Shown: positions 8,569-17,797, counted from the first letter of the stretch. The stretch is 64,000 nucleotides of DNA from Swaminathania salitolerans (GCF_007988945.1 NZ_BJVC01000001.1:248001-312000); one strand, 5' to 3'. Program-made: numbers and translations. Notes: a model not told the origin generated them from the letters alone.

Positions 8569-11516
8569 CAATTATCGCCTCCCGGCGTCTTGACGGTCAT
8601 CAATTCATTGCCGCGCTCGTCGATGACCTTGACCGCGATGCGTCGCTTGTCGCCAAGCGTGAACGGCTCGCTCACCGTCCCGGCCAGATGTTCCCATACG
8701 TTTTCGGCGAACTGTCCTTTGAGGGATTTCTGCAGGTTATCCCACGCGCTTGTCTTTGGGAAAAATACCTGCGAGGCGAAGAATGCCATGCCATTATAGT
8801 TGGTGTCGAGCATCCAGCATGGTAGATTTTCTGCCTTCACTTCGTCTGTCTCCATCGTATCGGGGCGGAAAATGTCCAGTCCCTTGATAACGACGCGGTG
8901 AAGCGGGGTTCCGTCCTTGTTCTTGCCAGCTGCTTCTAGCCGCACGTCCGGGAGACCGGTAATCGAGAAAATCTCGCTCGACTTGCTGGTTTTGAGTAAA
9001 TCGGACATCACCACGTCCGGCGTGACGGCGATGTAGACGGTGGGCAGTTTCAACTTCGCCAGCATCCCCCGTGCATTGACGTCGATGGCGAAGCCGAACA
9101 GAAAGAGTTGGCTATAGCCCTGCCGTAACGCCTCAGTCTGGGCGTTAAACACATAATCGGAACCGATCGCGCCATCTTCGGGACCGAACACGATGGCTAT
9201 ACGCTTTTCCGTGCCGTTGCGGGCGATTCCCTCGGCATGGAGATATTCACGGTCGGCAAGCGGGCTGACGGTTTCCAGTTCCACCGTGGTATTGCCGGGT
9301 AAGTTGAGCGTTTTGCTCTGGCGCAGCACCTCGATCATGCGATCCAGGTAGGCGCGGGGACTATCGGTTATCGGTTGCGACGACGAGGCGGTGGAATCTT
9401 CCTCCATATTCATCGCCGCCTGAATGGTGGCTTCGACCGTGAAGGGACCACAAACGCGAGTGATCTTGTCGTTCACCTCCGCGCGGTCGATGATTGTTTC
9501 CAGCTTCGGATCTTCATCATTGGCGATGGACTTAAGCGTGATACGTGGGACAAGGCCGCCGACTTCCTCTCCCTTGTTGTTCCGCCTGCGCTCGTAGATG
9601 AAACCTCCTGCTGGTCCCTTCCCCGGTTCCTGCAAGCGATACCAAGGGAACGTGCTGGTCAGGAGGCGCTGCCGGGCTAGCGCAATCGGCACGCGCGACG
9701 TATCTACGGTGATCCAGCGACGCCCCCATTGTTCGGCGGTGTATGCGGTGGTACCAGAGCCGCAAGTGATGTCCAGCACAAGGTCGCCCGGCTCTGTCGT
9801 CATATGGATGCACCGCTCGACAACCTTCACGCCGGTCTGGACGACATACACTTTATCGTCGGTGAAATTGCCGGTGATGGTGTCGGTCCAGATATTGCCC
9901 AGCTGCTGGAAGGGAAAATCGTCTGCGTAGCGGCGGTAGCGGATGCTGTTTTTGGCGACATGAATGCGCCCAGCCTTGCCCAGTCTGTTCATCCCATCCG
10001 GGTAGTTGGCTTTCCAGTGGGAATTGCCGCCGGGCAGATACGTCTTGCCTTCAAACTTGAAGGGTTGAGGCTCGGAGGCGGCGTTCTGCGACTGAATGTT
10101 ATCGGGATTGTAGAGCTTGGCATCTTTAGGCAATTCGGCTTCGCCGCGCTTTTCGGCGGCATTCACCCCCCGGTAGCTCCCATCCGGCAACAAAACCCAT
10201 GTCGCATTACCTTTTCCGAGTTCGATGGGCTGCGGCTGGAAAATCTTATTATAGCGCACGGTATCCTTGTCCTTGGAATACCAAAGCAAAAAGTCGCCCA
10301 TCGTGGGTAAAGTCGTAGAATCGAAACCTGATGTCGTTTGAAAGCTGATTTGCGAGACAAAACCACCGGGAAATACCTCATCCAGAATTTCCCGAACATG
10401 ATGTACGTTGTCGTCAGAAATCTGAACAAAGATTGAACCGGAAGGAGTCAGTAGCTCACGCGCCAGCATTAATCGGTCACGCAGATAGGTCAGGTAGGAG
10501 TGAAGTCCCAGTTCCCATGTATCCCGGTAGGCTTTCACCATTTCTGGTTCACGGATCATTTCATCGTCGGAGCCGTGGTTGACCCGATTCTTGCGAACGA
10601 AGGGCTGAAAGTTCGATCCGTATTTCACGCCGTAGGGTGGATCGAAGTAGAGCATCTGCACCTGACCACCCATCCCCTCATATTCGAGCAAGGAGTTCAT
10701 CACCTGCAACGAATCCCCAAGGACAAGGCGATTGGTCCATGGCCCCTTATGCTCGTAGGCATCCAGTCTGTCGGCAACGTCCAAGTCCATGTCGCCGAAC
10801 AGGTCGAGATTGGTGCCGACTGCCTTGTGAGATTGCAGGGTATCGAGGATAGCTTGGGTGGAATGGCGCTCGTGAACGAACAGAGGAAGCGTGGGTACTG
10901 AGATCTGTCGGCGCTCGGCCTTACCTGCCCAATTCAGGAAGGGTTTCGTAAGGCTGCCTAACCGGGCCGCGCATTGCGAAAGAGAAAGAAAGCGCTCATT
11001 TGTTCCCTGCCATACCTGCGGCTGGGCAAACACGGTGGCCTCACCCTTGTCTGCGGCTTCGGCTATCAGCGCCAGCAGCCACTCCGCAAAGTCACGCTCC
11101 GCATTTTCATCCCATGCCAGTTCGGGGGCGAGGCTTGAATCGTAACGATAGGTTTTCGGTGCCTTCTTATTTGAGAACTGTGCTTCCATCCCAACATCCG
11201 GGCGCGTTATTGCCTTGTCCGGGTAAAGATATGCATTGGCACTGGGGGCACCTACTGTCGGCGATACGTATGGCTGTCCCGACGTTAGGTTGCTGCGCGA
11301 CCGGACGACGGGTTTTGCGCGAGCAACGGAGCCACCGCGCCCTTTGCCCTTTATGAGCAGGCCTTCGGCAGCTAATTCATCCCTCTCCGCCTGATAGCGG
11401 CCTTCTTTCAGCTTCGGTAGATGCTCTTGCAAAGCAGTCAGCATGCGCTGATTTCCGATGGTCGATCCGTCTTCGGGGAGGAGAAAAAGAATGAGGTCGC
11501 GCAAGGGGGCAGCCAT
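8568..11516 (-). CDS. mod: Type III DNA methyltransferase, Mod subunit (N6-adenine, beta class)
   Basis: 982 residues. The catalytic motif IV DPPYG (YFDPPYGVKYGSNFQPF, ~residue 293) precedes the SAM-binding motif I (LDITCGSGTTAYTAEQWGRRW), the beta-class order typical of Mod proteins. The region between is the variable target-recognition area. The N-terminal ~250 residues form an extension not seen in short Mod proteins, and the C-terminal ~280 resemble regions of Mod that contact Res. The protein recognises and methylates adenine in an asymmetric site and can act without Res. It is translationally coupled to the truncated res. Base composition looks lower in GC than the flanking nas genes, consistent with transfer. 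The gene is uninterrupted, so an orphan methyltransferase is likely. Confidence 0.9.
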   Translation of the reverse strand: MAAPLRDLILFLLPEDGSTIGNQRMLTALQEHLPKLKEGRYQAERDELAAEGLLIKGKGRGGSVARAKPVVRSRSNLTSGQPYVSPTVGAPSANAYLYPDKAITRPDVGMEAQFSNKKAPKTYRYDSSLAPELAWDENAERDFAEWLLALIAEAADKGEATVFAQPQVWQGTNERFLSLSQCAARLGSLTKPFLNWAGKAERRQISVPTLPLFVHERHSTQAILDTLQSHKAVGTNLDLFGDMDLDVADRLDAYEHKGPWTNRLVLGDSLQVMNSLLEYEGMGGQVQMLYFDPPYGVKYGSNFQPFVRKNRVNHGSDDEMIREPEMVKAYRDTWELGLHSYLTYLRDRLMLARELLTPSGSIFVQISDDNVHHVREILDEVFPGGFVSQISFQTTSGFDSTTLPTMGDFLLWYSKDKDTVRYNKIFQPQPIELGKGNATWVLLPDGSYRGVNAAEKRGEAELPKDAKLYNPDNIQSQNAASEPQPFKFEGKTYLPGGNSHWKANYPDGMNRLGKAGRIHVAKNSIRYRRYADDFPFQQLGNIWTDTITGNFTDDKVYVVQTGVKVVERCIHMTTEPGDLVLDITCGSGTTAYTAEQWGRRWITVDTSRVPIALARQRLLTSTFPWYRLQEPGKGPAGGFIYERRRNNKGEEVGGLVPRITLKSIANDEDPKLETIIDRAEVNDKITRVCGPFTVEATIQAAMNMEEDSTASSSQPITDSPRAYLDRMIEVLRQSKTLNLPGNTTVELETVSPLADREYLHAEGIARNGTEKRIAIVFGPEDGAIGSDYVFNAQTEALRQGYSQLFLFGFAIDVNARGMLAKLKLPTVYIAVTPDVVMSDLLKTSKSSEIFSITGLPDVRLEAAGKNKDGTPLHRVVIKGLDIFRPDTMETDEVKAENLPCWMLDTNYNGMAFFASQVFFPKTSAWDNLQKSLKGQFAENVWEHLAGTVSEPFTLGDKRRIAVKVIDERGNELMTVKTPGGDN

Positions 11517-11793
11517 AGGAGTGTGTTCAACTTTCGGTGTTAGCCTTGATTGTGGGGAGCATATCCTCTCTGGAATACTGTGTCAGTCCTGCGAGAGAAA
11601 ATGTCCCGGTTTTTCGAAAAGTACGAAAACTATAATTTAGCCTGAGAGGAGCAGCTTTGTGGCCAGAGCTCCACATAAACAGATCGCATTTCATACGGCA
11701 AAAGGGGTCAATGGAGGAGGTACTCCCCCTTGCCAGCTGCTTCGTGCACCCCACGGGTAGCCACGAAGCACTGCTGGCTCAGGGGGCAGAAGG
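11517..11793. other. Spacer between mod and the integrase relic
   Basis: A relatively AT-rich stretch that presumably carries the leftward mod promoter close to 11517. Short open frames here match nothing I recognise. I see no repeat or RNA gene. Confidence 0.4.
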
Positions 11794-13298
11794 CTACAGC
11801 GTGTTACTTGCAAGCAGATGGGCCGGATAGGTAATGGCCTCGACTGTCTGTCTGAGATTCTGTGGTGTGATGCAACCCAGATAGGTTGATGTGCCCTGAC
11901 TGCGATGCGTGGCCTCGTGCCCCAGCAGACGGTCAATCCAGACCTCCCTGATTTCTGCTGAGGCGTTGCGCAACTGCGTGGAGACTGTGTGACGGAAAGA
12001 GTGAAAGGTGATTTCAGCAGGCAGTCCCAGCCGGGTTTTCAGGAGGGAAAAGGACCTGCCGAAATTGGCCCCGCGCATACCCTGCTTCGACATATCGAGA
12101 CCCGGCACGAGCCACGGTCCTTCGATTGTTTCGGCCAGAGACAGGATTCCGGTGGCGATCAGTCGGGAATGGACAGGTACGACGCGTGTGCCTGCTTCCG
12201 TTTTGGGCGACCACCCTTCACCGGGATGCGGTCGGATGACGAAGCAGGGAACGCCCTCGATGGTCTGTAAATCCTCCTTGCGCAGATGACAGATTTCGCC
12301 AAGGCGCATTCCGGACCAGGCAGCAATGCGGGTGACGAGCCGGAAACTATGCGCAGATACGATGGTGCTGGGCCACAACGTGGTCGAAGCCAGCAAGGTC
12401 AGCTCGTCTTCCGTCCAGCCCCGGCGTATTGTTCTGATGCCGTTTTCGAAGGACCAGCCGGTCTACGGGTTCTTGCTCACCAGCTCGCGTTGCAGGAGCT
12501 GGTTCCACAAGGCCGAGAGACGCATGATGTGGTTTTTTACACTCTTGCCACTCAGTAAGGGGGCGTTTGTGTCTCTCGCCTTGCGGGCTTCCCTCGATAC
12601 TGCCGCGTTCCTTGCGTTTGCCAAGGGAAGCCGGAAGGGAAAAAGAGCAGGTCACGGAACGCCCCCGCCGTCTCGCCGCCGATAAGGGCGACAGGCGTAT
12701 CGCCATAAGCTTCGACAAACAGGGAGACGGCTCTGGATGCGCCGTTGCGAGTGTCTGCGCTGGCACGAGGATTGTCCAGAACGAATTGTTGCAGGGCTGT
12801 GGTCATCAGCAGGGACCGTGGATGGGGCGGCAGTGACTTTGACCGCGACTGTGACCGGGGTGATGGCGGTCGTCGCGATTCGGGCAGCATGGATGGCAGC
12901 GGGAAAGTCTTCGCGGCCCTGGACGAGGCCGTGCGGGGTTTGTTGGAAGATTTTCTAACCGATGACGAGGTGTCATCAACAGCGGGCATGCGTCGTCGAG
13001 CTGTTGTCTTGTCGGCTGTCTCGGAACCATCAGCCTGACTGGGCACAAGGCCGCCCAGTGTCGCCAGAGTTTCACGCAGGGCTACGAACTCTCTGGCATT
13101 GCGACGAAGGCCGCTGACCAAACCGGCCTGTTCGAAGAGTTCCGTGGTTCTGGCGTGCAGGACTGAAGCGCGTTTGCGGGCTTCGAGCTGATACCCCGTA
13201 CGCAGGGAGACCCAAATTTCGCGTTTGTCGAGAACAGGGCGCAGGGCAGGGCGAACGATACGGCGAAAATGGTAAGTCGTGCCGCGAATGCACAGCAT
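11794..13298 (-). pseudogene. Tyrosine recombinase (phage-type integrase), frameshifted
   Basis: The N-terminal part starts at 13298 (MLCIRGTTYHFRRIVRPALRP) and resembles the DUF6538-type start of Acetobacteraceae integrases. The catalytic part (12396-11794) keeps Arg (WSGMRLGEICHL), His-x-x-Arg (HSFRHTVSTQL), the GHE box (DRLLGHE) and a final Tyr region (TSTYLG). Between about 12660 and 12400 the homologous sequence jumps among frames (LPASLGKRKERGSIEG in one frame, VKNHIMRLSALWNQLLQREL in another), so several small indels have broken it. The gene is next to the 3' end of tRNA-Leu, the usual place for an island integrase. It explains how the mod/res block arrived and why it is now fixed. Confidence 0.85.
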
Positions 13299-13385
13299 GA
13301 AAAGTCCCTCGATGGGGAAGGACAGTGGAGCAAAGCGGCACTTTGCCCCATCCAGACCGGAAAGTCGTTCCATCTCAGCGAGTTG

Positions 13386-13471
13386 TGGTGCGAACTATGG
13401 GACTCGAACCCATACGCCCTTGCGGACTCGAGATTTTAAGTCTCGTGCGTCTACCATTCCGCCAAGTTCGC
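13386..13471 (-). tRNA. tRNA-Leu (anticodon UAA)
   Basis: On the minus strand an 86-nt cloverleaf starts GCGAACTTGG and ends with acceptor partner AGTTCGC plus encoded ACCA-type tail. The anticodon stem-loop is CGAGA-CTTAAAA-TCTCG, giving anticodon UAA. A long variable arm and the TTCGAGTCC T-loop fit tRNA-Leu. The 3' end faces the integrase relic, so this is probably the attachment target of the island. Confidence 0.95.
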
Positions 13472-13546
13472 ACACAGCCGGACAGTGCTCTCGCACAATG
13501 CCGAACAGTGCTCTAGCACGGGCGTGCAGGGGGAGGAAATCCCCCG

Positions 13547-14284
13547 TCACAGCGCGAGGATTTCCGCTCCGTTCTGTTTGAGCCAGGTCTGTGCGTGCGC
13601 TCTTGCGGGATGGAACCTGTCCACCAGAGCCCAGAACCGTTTCCCGTGGTCGAAATGCTTCAGATGGGCCAGCTCATGCACGAGAACGTAGTCTCGTACC
13701 GCTCGAGGCATCAGGACCAGTCGCCAGTTGAGCATGATGCGGCCGGTGCGCGAGCAGCTTCCCCAGCGCGAGCGAGCGTCACGACAGATGACGGCAGATG
13801 GCGAACACTGCATGAGATCTGCCCAGTATTCGAGCCGGACCGGGAGCGTGCATGAGGCTTCCTGACGGGCGTAGCACAGGACCCGGATCGCGAGACGATC
13901 GGCAGGTGCCCTGACCATCAGAAGCCCGTCCCGCTCGTGAACCGTCCGTATCTGCGCCGGATCGGGTGTCACGGTCAGCGAGCGATCGTTGAGAGTGATC
14001 ACGGAGCCGGGTTCGATCCCCCGATATCGGGGCAATGTCGATAACGCATTGGCGAGCCAGTCCCTCCGGGCCTCGACGAAAGCCATCGCCTGCTCCTGCA
14101 GCGTGCCGGCAGGCCGGGTGACAACGATCTCTCTCGAAACCGGATCGATGCGCATGCTCAGCCTGCGGGCGCGGGTGGAAACCCTGAAACGCATCGGGAT
14201 ATCTGCCGGAACGCCCGTCATCCCGGCCACGACCTCATCCGTTGCGATGGCCGCGCCGGTACGCGTCGGGCTCGTTCGCTTCAC
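13547..14284 (-). CDS. YgjP/SprT-like zinc metallopeptidase (DUF45, M48-related)
   Basis: 245 residues. The C-terminal domain has the zinc motif HELAHLKHFDHGKRFW (~residue 205) and the preceding family signature SRWGSCSRTGRIMLNWRL. The N-terminal ~120 residues form a beta-rich domain (PMRFRVSTRARRLSMRIDP) typical of the YgjP group. It has no signal peptide, so it is cytoplasmic. The physiological substrate of this family is not established. It is the last gene of the leftward run that begins with the ABC ATPase-like gene at 17445, nine bases after the UPF0260 gene. Confidence 0.85.
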   Translation of the reverse strand: MKRTSPTRTGAAIATDEVVAGMTGVPADIPMRFRVSTRARRLSMRIDPVSREIVVTRPAGTLQEQAMAFVEARRDWLANALSTLPRYRGIEPGSVITLNDRSLTVTPDPAQIRTVHERDGLLMVRAPADRLAIRVLCYARQEASCTLPVRLEYWADLMQCSPSAVICRDARSRWGSCSRTGRIMLNWRLVLMPRAVRDYVLVHELAHLKHFDHGKRFWALVDRFHPARAHAQTWLKQNGAEILAL

Positions 14285-14293
14285 TTCCGCCGG

Positions 14294-14779
14294 TCACTTC
14301 CGCCGGGATTGGCGCTGGCGTGCGGTCATGGGCGCTCCCGGCCAGTCGACGAGATGATCTTCCAGCATGGCGGCATCGCGTTCGCTGACGATCCTCCCGC
14401 GACCCGATATGCCCGCTTCATGGACGCTCTCGTCCGAGCCTGAGCGCAACGGATGCCAGAAGGGCAGATCCTTTCCTTCCCTGACCAGGCGATAGGCGCA
14501 GCTGGGCGGCAGCCAGTCTATTTCCCGCAACAGGGCGGGCGAGAGCGAAACGCAATCCGGGACCTTCCGGAAGCGTGTCGCATATTCGGAGCAGCGGCAG
14601 GTTTCGAGGTCCAGCAGGCGGCAGGCCACATTGGTATGGTGGACCTCGTCCGTATCCTCATCGCGCAATTTGTGAAGGCAGCATTTCCCGCAGCCATCGC
14701 AGAGGGATTCCCACTCATCCTTGCTCATCTCCTCCAGGGTCTTGGTGCGCCAGAACGGGAGGGAACGATCGTCAGTCAT
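14294..14779 (-). CDS. UPF0260 / YcgN-type cysteine-cluster protein
   Basis: 161 residues with the conserved pattern [36 protein letters not shown] near the N-terminus and a second Cys at VPDC. The cysteine spacing is that of the YkgJ/YcgN family, which probably binds zinc or an Fe-S cluster. No function is established. The start overlaps the end of the upstream membrane-protein gene by eight bases, so translation is coupled. Length is normal for the family. Confidence 0.88.
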   Translation of the reverse strand: MTDDRSLPFWRTKTLEEMSKDEWESLCDGCGKCCLHKLRDEDTDEVHHTNVACRLLDLETCRCSEYATRFRKVPDCVSLSPALLREIDWLPPSCAYRLVREGKDLPFWHPLRSGSDESVHEAGISGRGRIVSERDAAMLEDHLVDWPGAPMTARQRQSRRK

Positions 14780-15185
14780 GAAAAAATCCGGCGAAGCCCA
14801 GAAAGAGCACGAGGCACAATGCGTAGATCGACAGGCCGATCGCTAGAGGCAGGCGCAGAAGCGGCACCCAGAGATAGCGCAGGCGCGCGGCGCGATCCGC
14901 CCCGAGGCCTGCCGCCGCGCGGGCGAGAGTCTCGGTGCGGGACGAAACCATCGACCTCACGGGAAGAAGGCAGAGGGGCGAAATCAGGAAACCGGCAAGA
15001 AAACCCGAGCCCCTGATCGCGAGGTGACTGCTCGCCAGCCATAGAAAGCCGACCGCACCTCCCGAGGCGAGGCTGGGCAGAAGGGGGCCGATCCGGTTGT
15101 GGGCCGCCGGAACGACCGATGCAAGCGCCAGGCAGAAGAGAGCGGCCAGCGTGCCGGATATGAAAGACAACAGGGCGAGTGTCAT
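14772..15185 (-). CDS. Short ABC-permease-like membrane protein
   Basis: 137 residues from ATG 15185 (ATGA overlap with the preceding gene), or 143 from 15203. About four hydrophobic segments are evident. Near residue 100 it has an EAA-like coupling motif ([23 protein letters not shown]), the loop by which ABC permeases contact their ATPase. Polyamine-type permeases are about 260-300 residues with six helices and normally occur in pairs. This one is half that size and single. It may be a reduced permease or a non-transport partner of the odd ATPase-like protein at 16294-17445. Confidence 0.6.
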   Translation of the reverse strand: MTLALLSFISGTLAALFCLALASVVPAAHNRIGPLLPSLASGGAVGFLWLASSHLAIRGSGFLAGFLISPLCLLPVRSMVSSRTETLARAAAGLGADRAARLRYLWVPLLRLPLAIGLSIYALCLVLFLGFAGFFHD

Positions 15186-16228
15186 GGCTGGGACGTAAGC
15201 CATGACTGGAAGCGTTTCAGCAAGGCGTCGTGACGATCGGCCCAGAATCCGTCATCGATGGCGAGGATATGAAGGGCCTGTCCGTTCTGGGGCGCGTCCT
15301 GCGTGTCGTCATGCACGGGCGTCTGATCGCGCAGCATGGCGACCACGGCACTCCTCTGTTCGGGCGGTACGTTGCGCAGGACGATCCAGGAGAGTTTCTG
15401 CCGCAGGGATTGCCGCCACTGGGCGGAAAACGATGCCTTGTCCCCGGATGCCTTGTTCCCGAGCGTGGCGAGACGGTCATGCGGCGTGGCCAGCATCAGC
15501 GCCGCGCCGCTTTTCATGATGCGCGTCGCCTCCGAAGGCGTGCGCCACCAGACAAGATAGGGGCGCAGCTGGTCCAGCTTGTGAAACGCACGATCGATCC
15601 CGGCAGGGGTCGCCAGAAGCGCATAGATGTCATCGGAGGACACACCATCGGCCATCAGGGCGATTTCCAGCGTCCCGCGCGGGTCCATGCGCAGGGCGCG
15701 TTTCCCCGGATGGCGCGCAATATCCCAGAAATCCCCCCAATCCGGCGCTGCGTCGCCCAGACGATTGCGGTCCCAGGCAAGGACGATGCTCTCCTCGCCT
15801 GCGGGGATGGCACATGGAGTCACGCCGGTCCGGGCGTTCTGCCCGGCCGGGGCCGGGGGGAGGGGTTGCGCAAGGCCGCTCCGGCAGGCCGCGATTCCGA
15901 GCGTGTTGTTGACCATCACGGCGAGCCAGGCCGGCTTGCGGCTCTTTGCCTCCGCGTCGAGCGCGGCGGAAGTGCCATCCCATTCCCGCAGGGGGTAGGG
16001 CTGGTCCGGCATGAGAAGGGAGTGAGCGCCCAGACTGCCCGCCGAAACCGCGAGAGCGGGTTTCGGGGCAGCCGGGCGTTTGTGCTTGCGGGTCTTATGA
16101 CGATGGCTGCTGTGATGGGCGTGATGGGTGTCCGCAAGGGCCTGCGCCATGCCGGGGGAAGCGACAAGGGCGAGCAGACACGCGACGAGGCGCGTTGCGG
16201 CAAGCAGGCGACGAACGGGGCGTCCCAT
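15182..16228 (-). CDS. Polyamine-type ABC substrate-binding protein with His-rich linker
   Basis: From ATG 16228 the product has a signal peptide (MGRPVRRLLAATRLVACLLALVASPGMAQA) and then a linker rich in His, Lys and Arg (HHAHHSSHRHKTRKHKRP). The mature part resembles PotD-like proteins (GVTPCAIPAGEESIVLAWDRNRL, WGDFWDIARHPGKRALRMDPRGTLEIALMADGV, WWRTPSEATRIMKSG). A longer start at 16282 lies upstream of an eight-G run (16235-16242). I prefer 16228, because it gives a clean signal sequence. It follows the ATPase-like gene and overlaps the permease-like gene by four bases. Ligand is unknown; spermidine/putrescine is inference from family. Confidence 0.75.
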   Translation of the reverse strand: MGRPVRRLLAATRLVACLLALVASPGMAQALADTHHAHHSSHRHKTRKHKRPAAPKPALAVSAGSLGAHSLLMPDQPYPLREWDGTSAALDAEAKSRKPAWLAVMVNNTLGIAACRSGLAQPLPPAPAGQNARTGVTPCAIPAGEESIVLAWDRNRLGDAAPDWGDFWDIARHPGKRALRMDPRGTLEIALMADGVSSDDIYALLATPAGIDRAFHKLDQLRPYLVWWRTPSEATRIMKSGAALMLATPHDRLATLGNKASGDKASFSAQWRQSLRQKLSWIVLRNVPPEQRSAVVAMLRDQTPVHDDTQDAPQNGQALHILAIDDGFWADRHDALLKRFQSWLTSQP

Positions 16229-16293
16229 CGAAGAGGGGGGGGATACGTGCAGGAAAAGCCCTTCCCGGGAGATGAACAGCATCGGTCTGCGTC

Positions 16294-17445
16294 TTATAGA
16301 TCGTCTTTCATGGGAAAGGCCACAGCCTGACTGGCCTGCCAGGCAAGTTGTACGGTCGCGCCCGGCGTAACCCCGCGCATGGCCTGCAGGAGCGGGCGTC
16401 TGATCTCGATTTCGCTCCCATCGGCCAGGCGCAGCCGCAGTCTGATCTGATCGCCCGCATGAAGAACGGTCTGGATGGTGGCCATGAGCGGGGGCGTATC
16501 CTCCTCCATGGCCATCGTGGAGCCTATGAGCGGCGCGATGCGGTCCGGGCGGATGCAGAGAACGCACAGCGCGTCGGCTTCGAGCCTCTCGTCGGCAATC
16601 GCCTCGACCACACCCCCGCAGGCGAGATGGATGCGTGCGATATCGTCGTCGATCGACAGAACCCGGCCGGCAAGCGTGTTGGCCTCTCCGAAAAGGCTTG
16701 CGATCCGTTCGTCTTCGGGGCGATCGAGCAGCGTCCCCGCATCGGCGCATTGCACGAGCGTACCGCTATCGAAGATCGCGATGCGTCCTCCCAGCCACAG
16801 GGCATCGTCCCGGTCCTGCGCCACATGGATCAGCGTCAGCCCCAGGGCGCGCTGAAGCGTGACGATCATCTGCCGCAATCGCCGCACCGTTCTCAGATCG
16901 AGCCCGGCGAAAATCCTGTCGAGCAGGAGGATGGATGGCGTGCCGGCAAGGGCCCGGCCGAGGGCGAGACGGATTCTCTGCCCTGCGTCCAGCGCGGAAA
17001 TCCGCGTGCGGGCGACACGCTCCAGCCCGACCAGGGCCAGTATGCGCGTCGTGCTTGCCTCGATCTCCTGTTGCCCCTTGCCGCGTACCCTGAGCGGAAA
17101 GGCGATATTGCCCGCCACATCGAGATGCGGAAAGAGCGGGTCGCGCGGCGAGACGAGTACGACGGGACGCGACTCGGGAGGGAGGCCGTCCAGCATGATA
17201 CCCTCGACCGCGAGCGAGCCGTACGACGCGGAACGGAAACCGGCGATGACGTCACAGAGCATCGAGGGCAGGGCCGGATCGTCGCTCAGAAGGCTGACGG
17301 CCTCGTTTTTGTGGATGTCGAGGCAGAACGCATCCAGGCGCGTCCCGAGTTTGCAGGACTCGATCCGGAGCCGGGGCCCGGGCCGGGAGCTGAGCCGGGG
17401 GGAGGGGGCGTCCCGGGTGCTGGGGTGGCGTGGTGAAGCCGACAT
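16294..17445 (-). CDS. Degenerate PotA-like ABC ATPase (no catalytic motifs)
   Basis: 383 residues aligned along its whole length with PotA-type ATPases, including the C-terminal TOBE-like domain (GEANTLAGRVLSIDDD..., CIRPDRIAPLI). All ATP-hydrolysis motifs are replaced. The Walker A position reads SLLSDDPALPSMLCDVIAG, and the Q-loop position reads VLVSPRDPLFPHL. The signature LSGGQ has become LDAGQ, Walker B LLLDEP has become LLLDRIFAGLD, and the H-loop position reads LIHVAQDRDDA. The frame is nevertheless fully open. Either the gene is drifting or the protein works as a structural or regulatory pseudo-ATPase. It heads the operon with the binding protein and short permease. Confidence 0.75.
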   Translation of the reverse strand: MSASPRHPSTRDAPSPRLSSRPGPRLRIESCKLGTRLDAFCLDIHKNEAVSLLSDDPALPSMLCDVIAGFRSASYGSLAVEGIMLDGLPPESRPVVLVSPRDPLFPHLDVAGNIAFPLRVRGKGQQEIEASTTRILALVGLERVARTRISALDAGQRIRLALGRALAGTPSILLLDRIFAGLDLRTVRRLRQMIVTLQRALGLTLIHVAQDRDDALWLGGRIAIFDSGTLVQCADAGTLLDRPEDERIASLFGEANTLAGRVLSIDDDIARIHLACGGVVEAIADERLEADALCVLCIRPDRIAPLIGSTMAMEEDTPPLMATIQTVLHAGDQIRLRLRLADGSEIEIRRPLLQAMRGVTPGATVQLAWQASQAVAFPMKDDL

Positions 17446-17518
17446 GAAACCTGCCTCTCCCTTCTGCGTTGGACGTTAAACCATAATGCACGGCCTCAAC
17501 CGTGCGAGGAGTTGTGAC

Positions 17519-17797
17519 ATGAGCAAGACCGACGTCAAGAACAGTGTGGACAACGCAGCCAAATCTGCCCAGGAGCAGATCGACAGCCTGAAGGATCAGC
17601 TCGAGCAGCTGCTCAGGGACCGGATCAACCCGGCGCTTCTCGACGTGGCCGGCAGGGCCGACCACGCAGTGGCCAATGCCCGCGAGATCAAGGATGTCCA
17701 GCTTCACAACGCGGAAGCCCGTGTCCGGGCGCGCCCTCTCGCGGCAGTTTTGATTTCTGCCGTCATTGGCTTTATTGCAGGACGTATCTCGAAATAG
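17519..17797 (+). CDS. DUF883/YqjD-like membrane-anchored protein
   Basis: 92 residues from ATG 17519, preceded by GAGGA at 17506. A charged amphipathic helix or coiled coil occupies residues 1-60 (VDNAAKSAQEQIDSLKDQLEQLLRDR). One C-terminal transmembrane segment follows (AAVLISAVIGFIAGRIS), ending with the GxxxGR-type tail typical of ElaB/YgaM/YqjD proteins. In E. coli YqjD associates with ribosomes at the membrane; here the role is unknown. It precedes a YqjE-like gene, reproducing the yqjD-yqjE pairing. Confidence 0.8.
   Translation: MSKTDVKNSVDNAAKSAQEQIDSLKDQLEQLLRDRINPALLDVAGRADHAVANAREIKDVQLHNAEARVRARPLAAVLISAVIGFIAGRISK

Noticed and set aside
11527-11754. 75-codon leftward frame between mod and the integrase relic
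   Set aside because: No ribosome site, no known motif and odd composition; I treat it as chance.
11794-13298. Two separate integrase genes
   Set aside because: The two frames are the N- and C-terminal parts of one recombinase, with homologous sequence continuing through several frames between them.
15230-16330. Long rightward open frame across the binding-protein gene
   Set aside because: The opposite strand has a signal peptide and PotD-like motifs; this frame has none.
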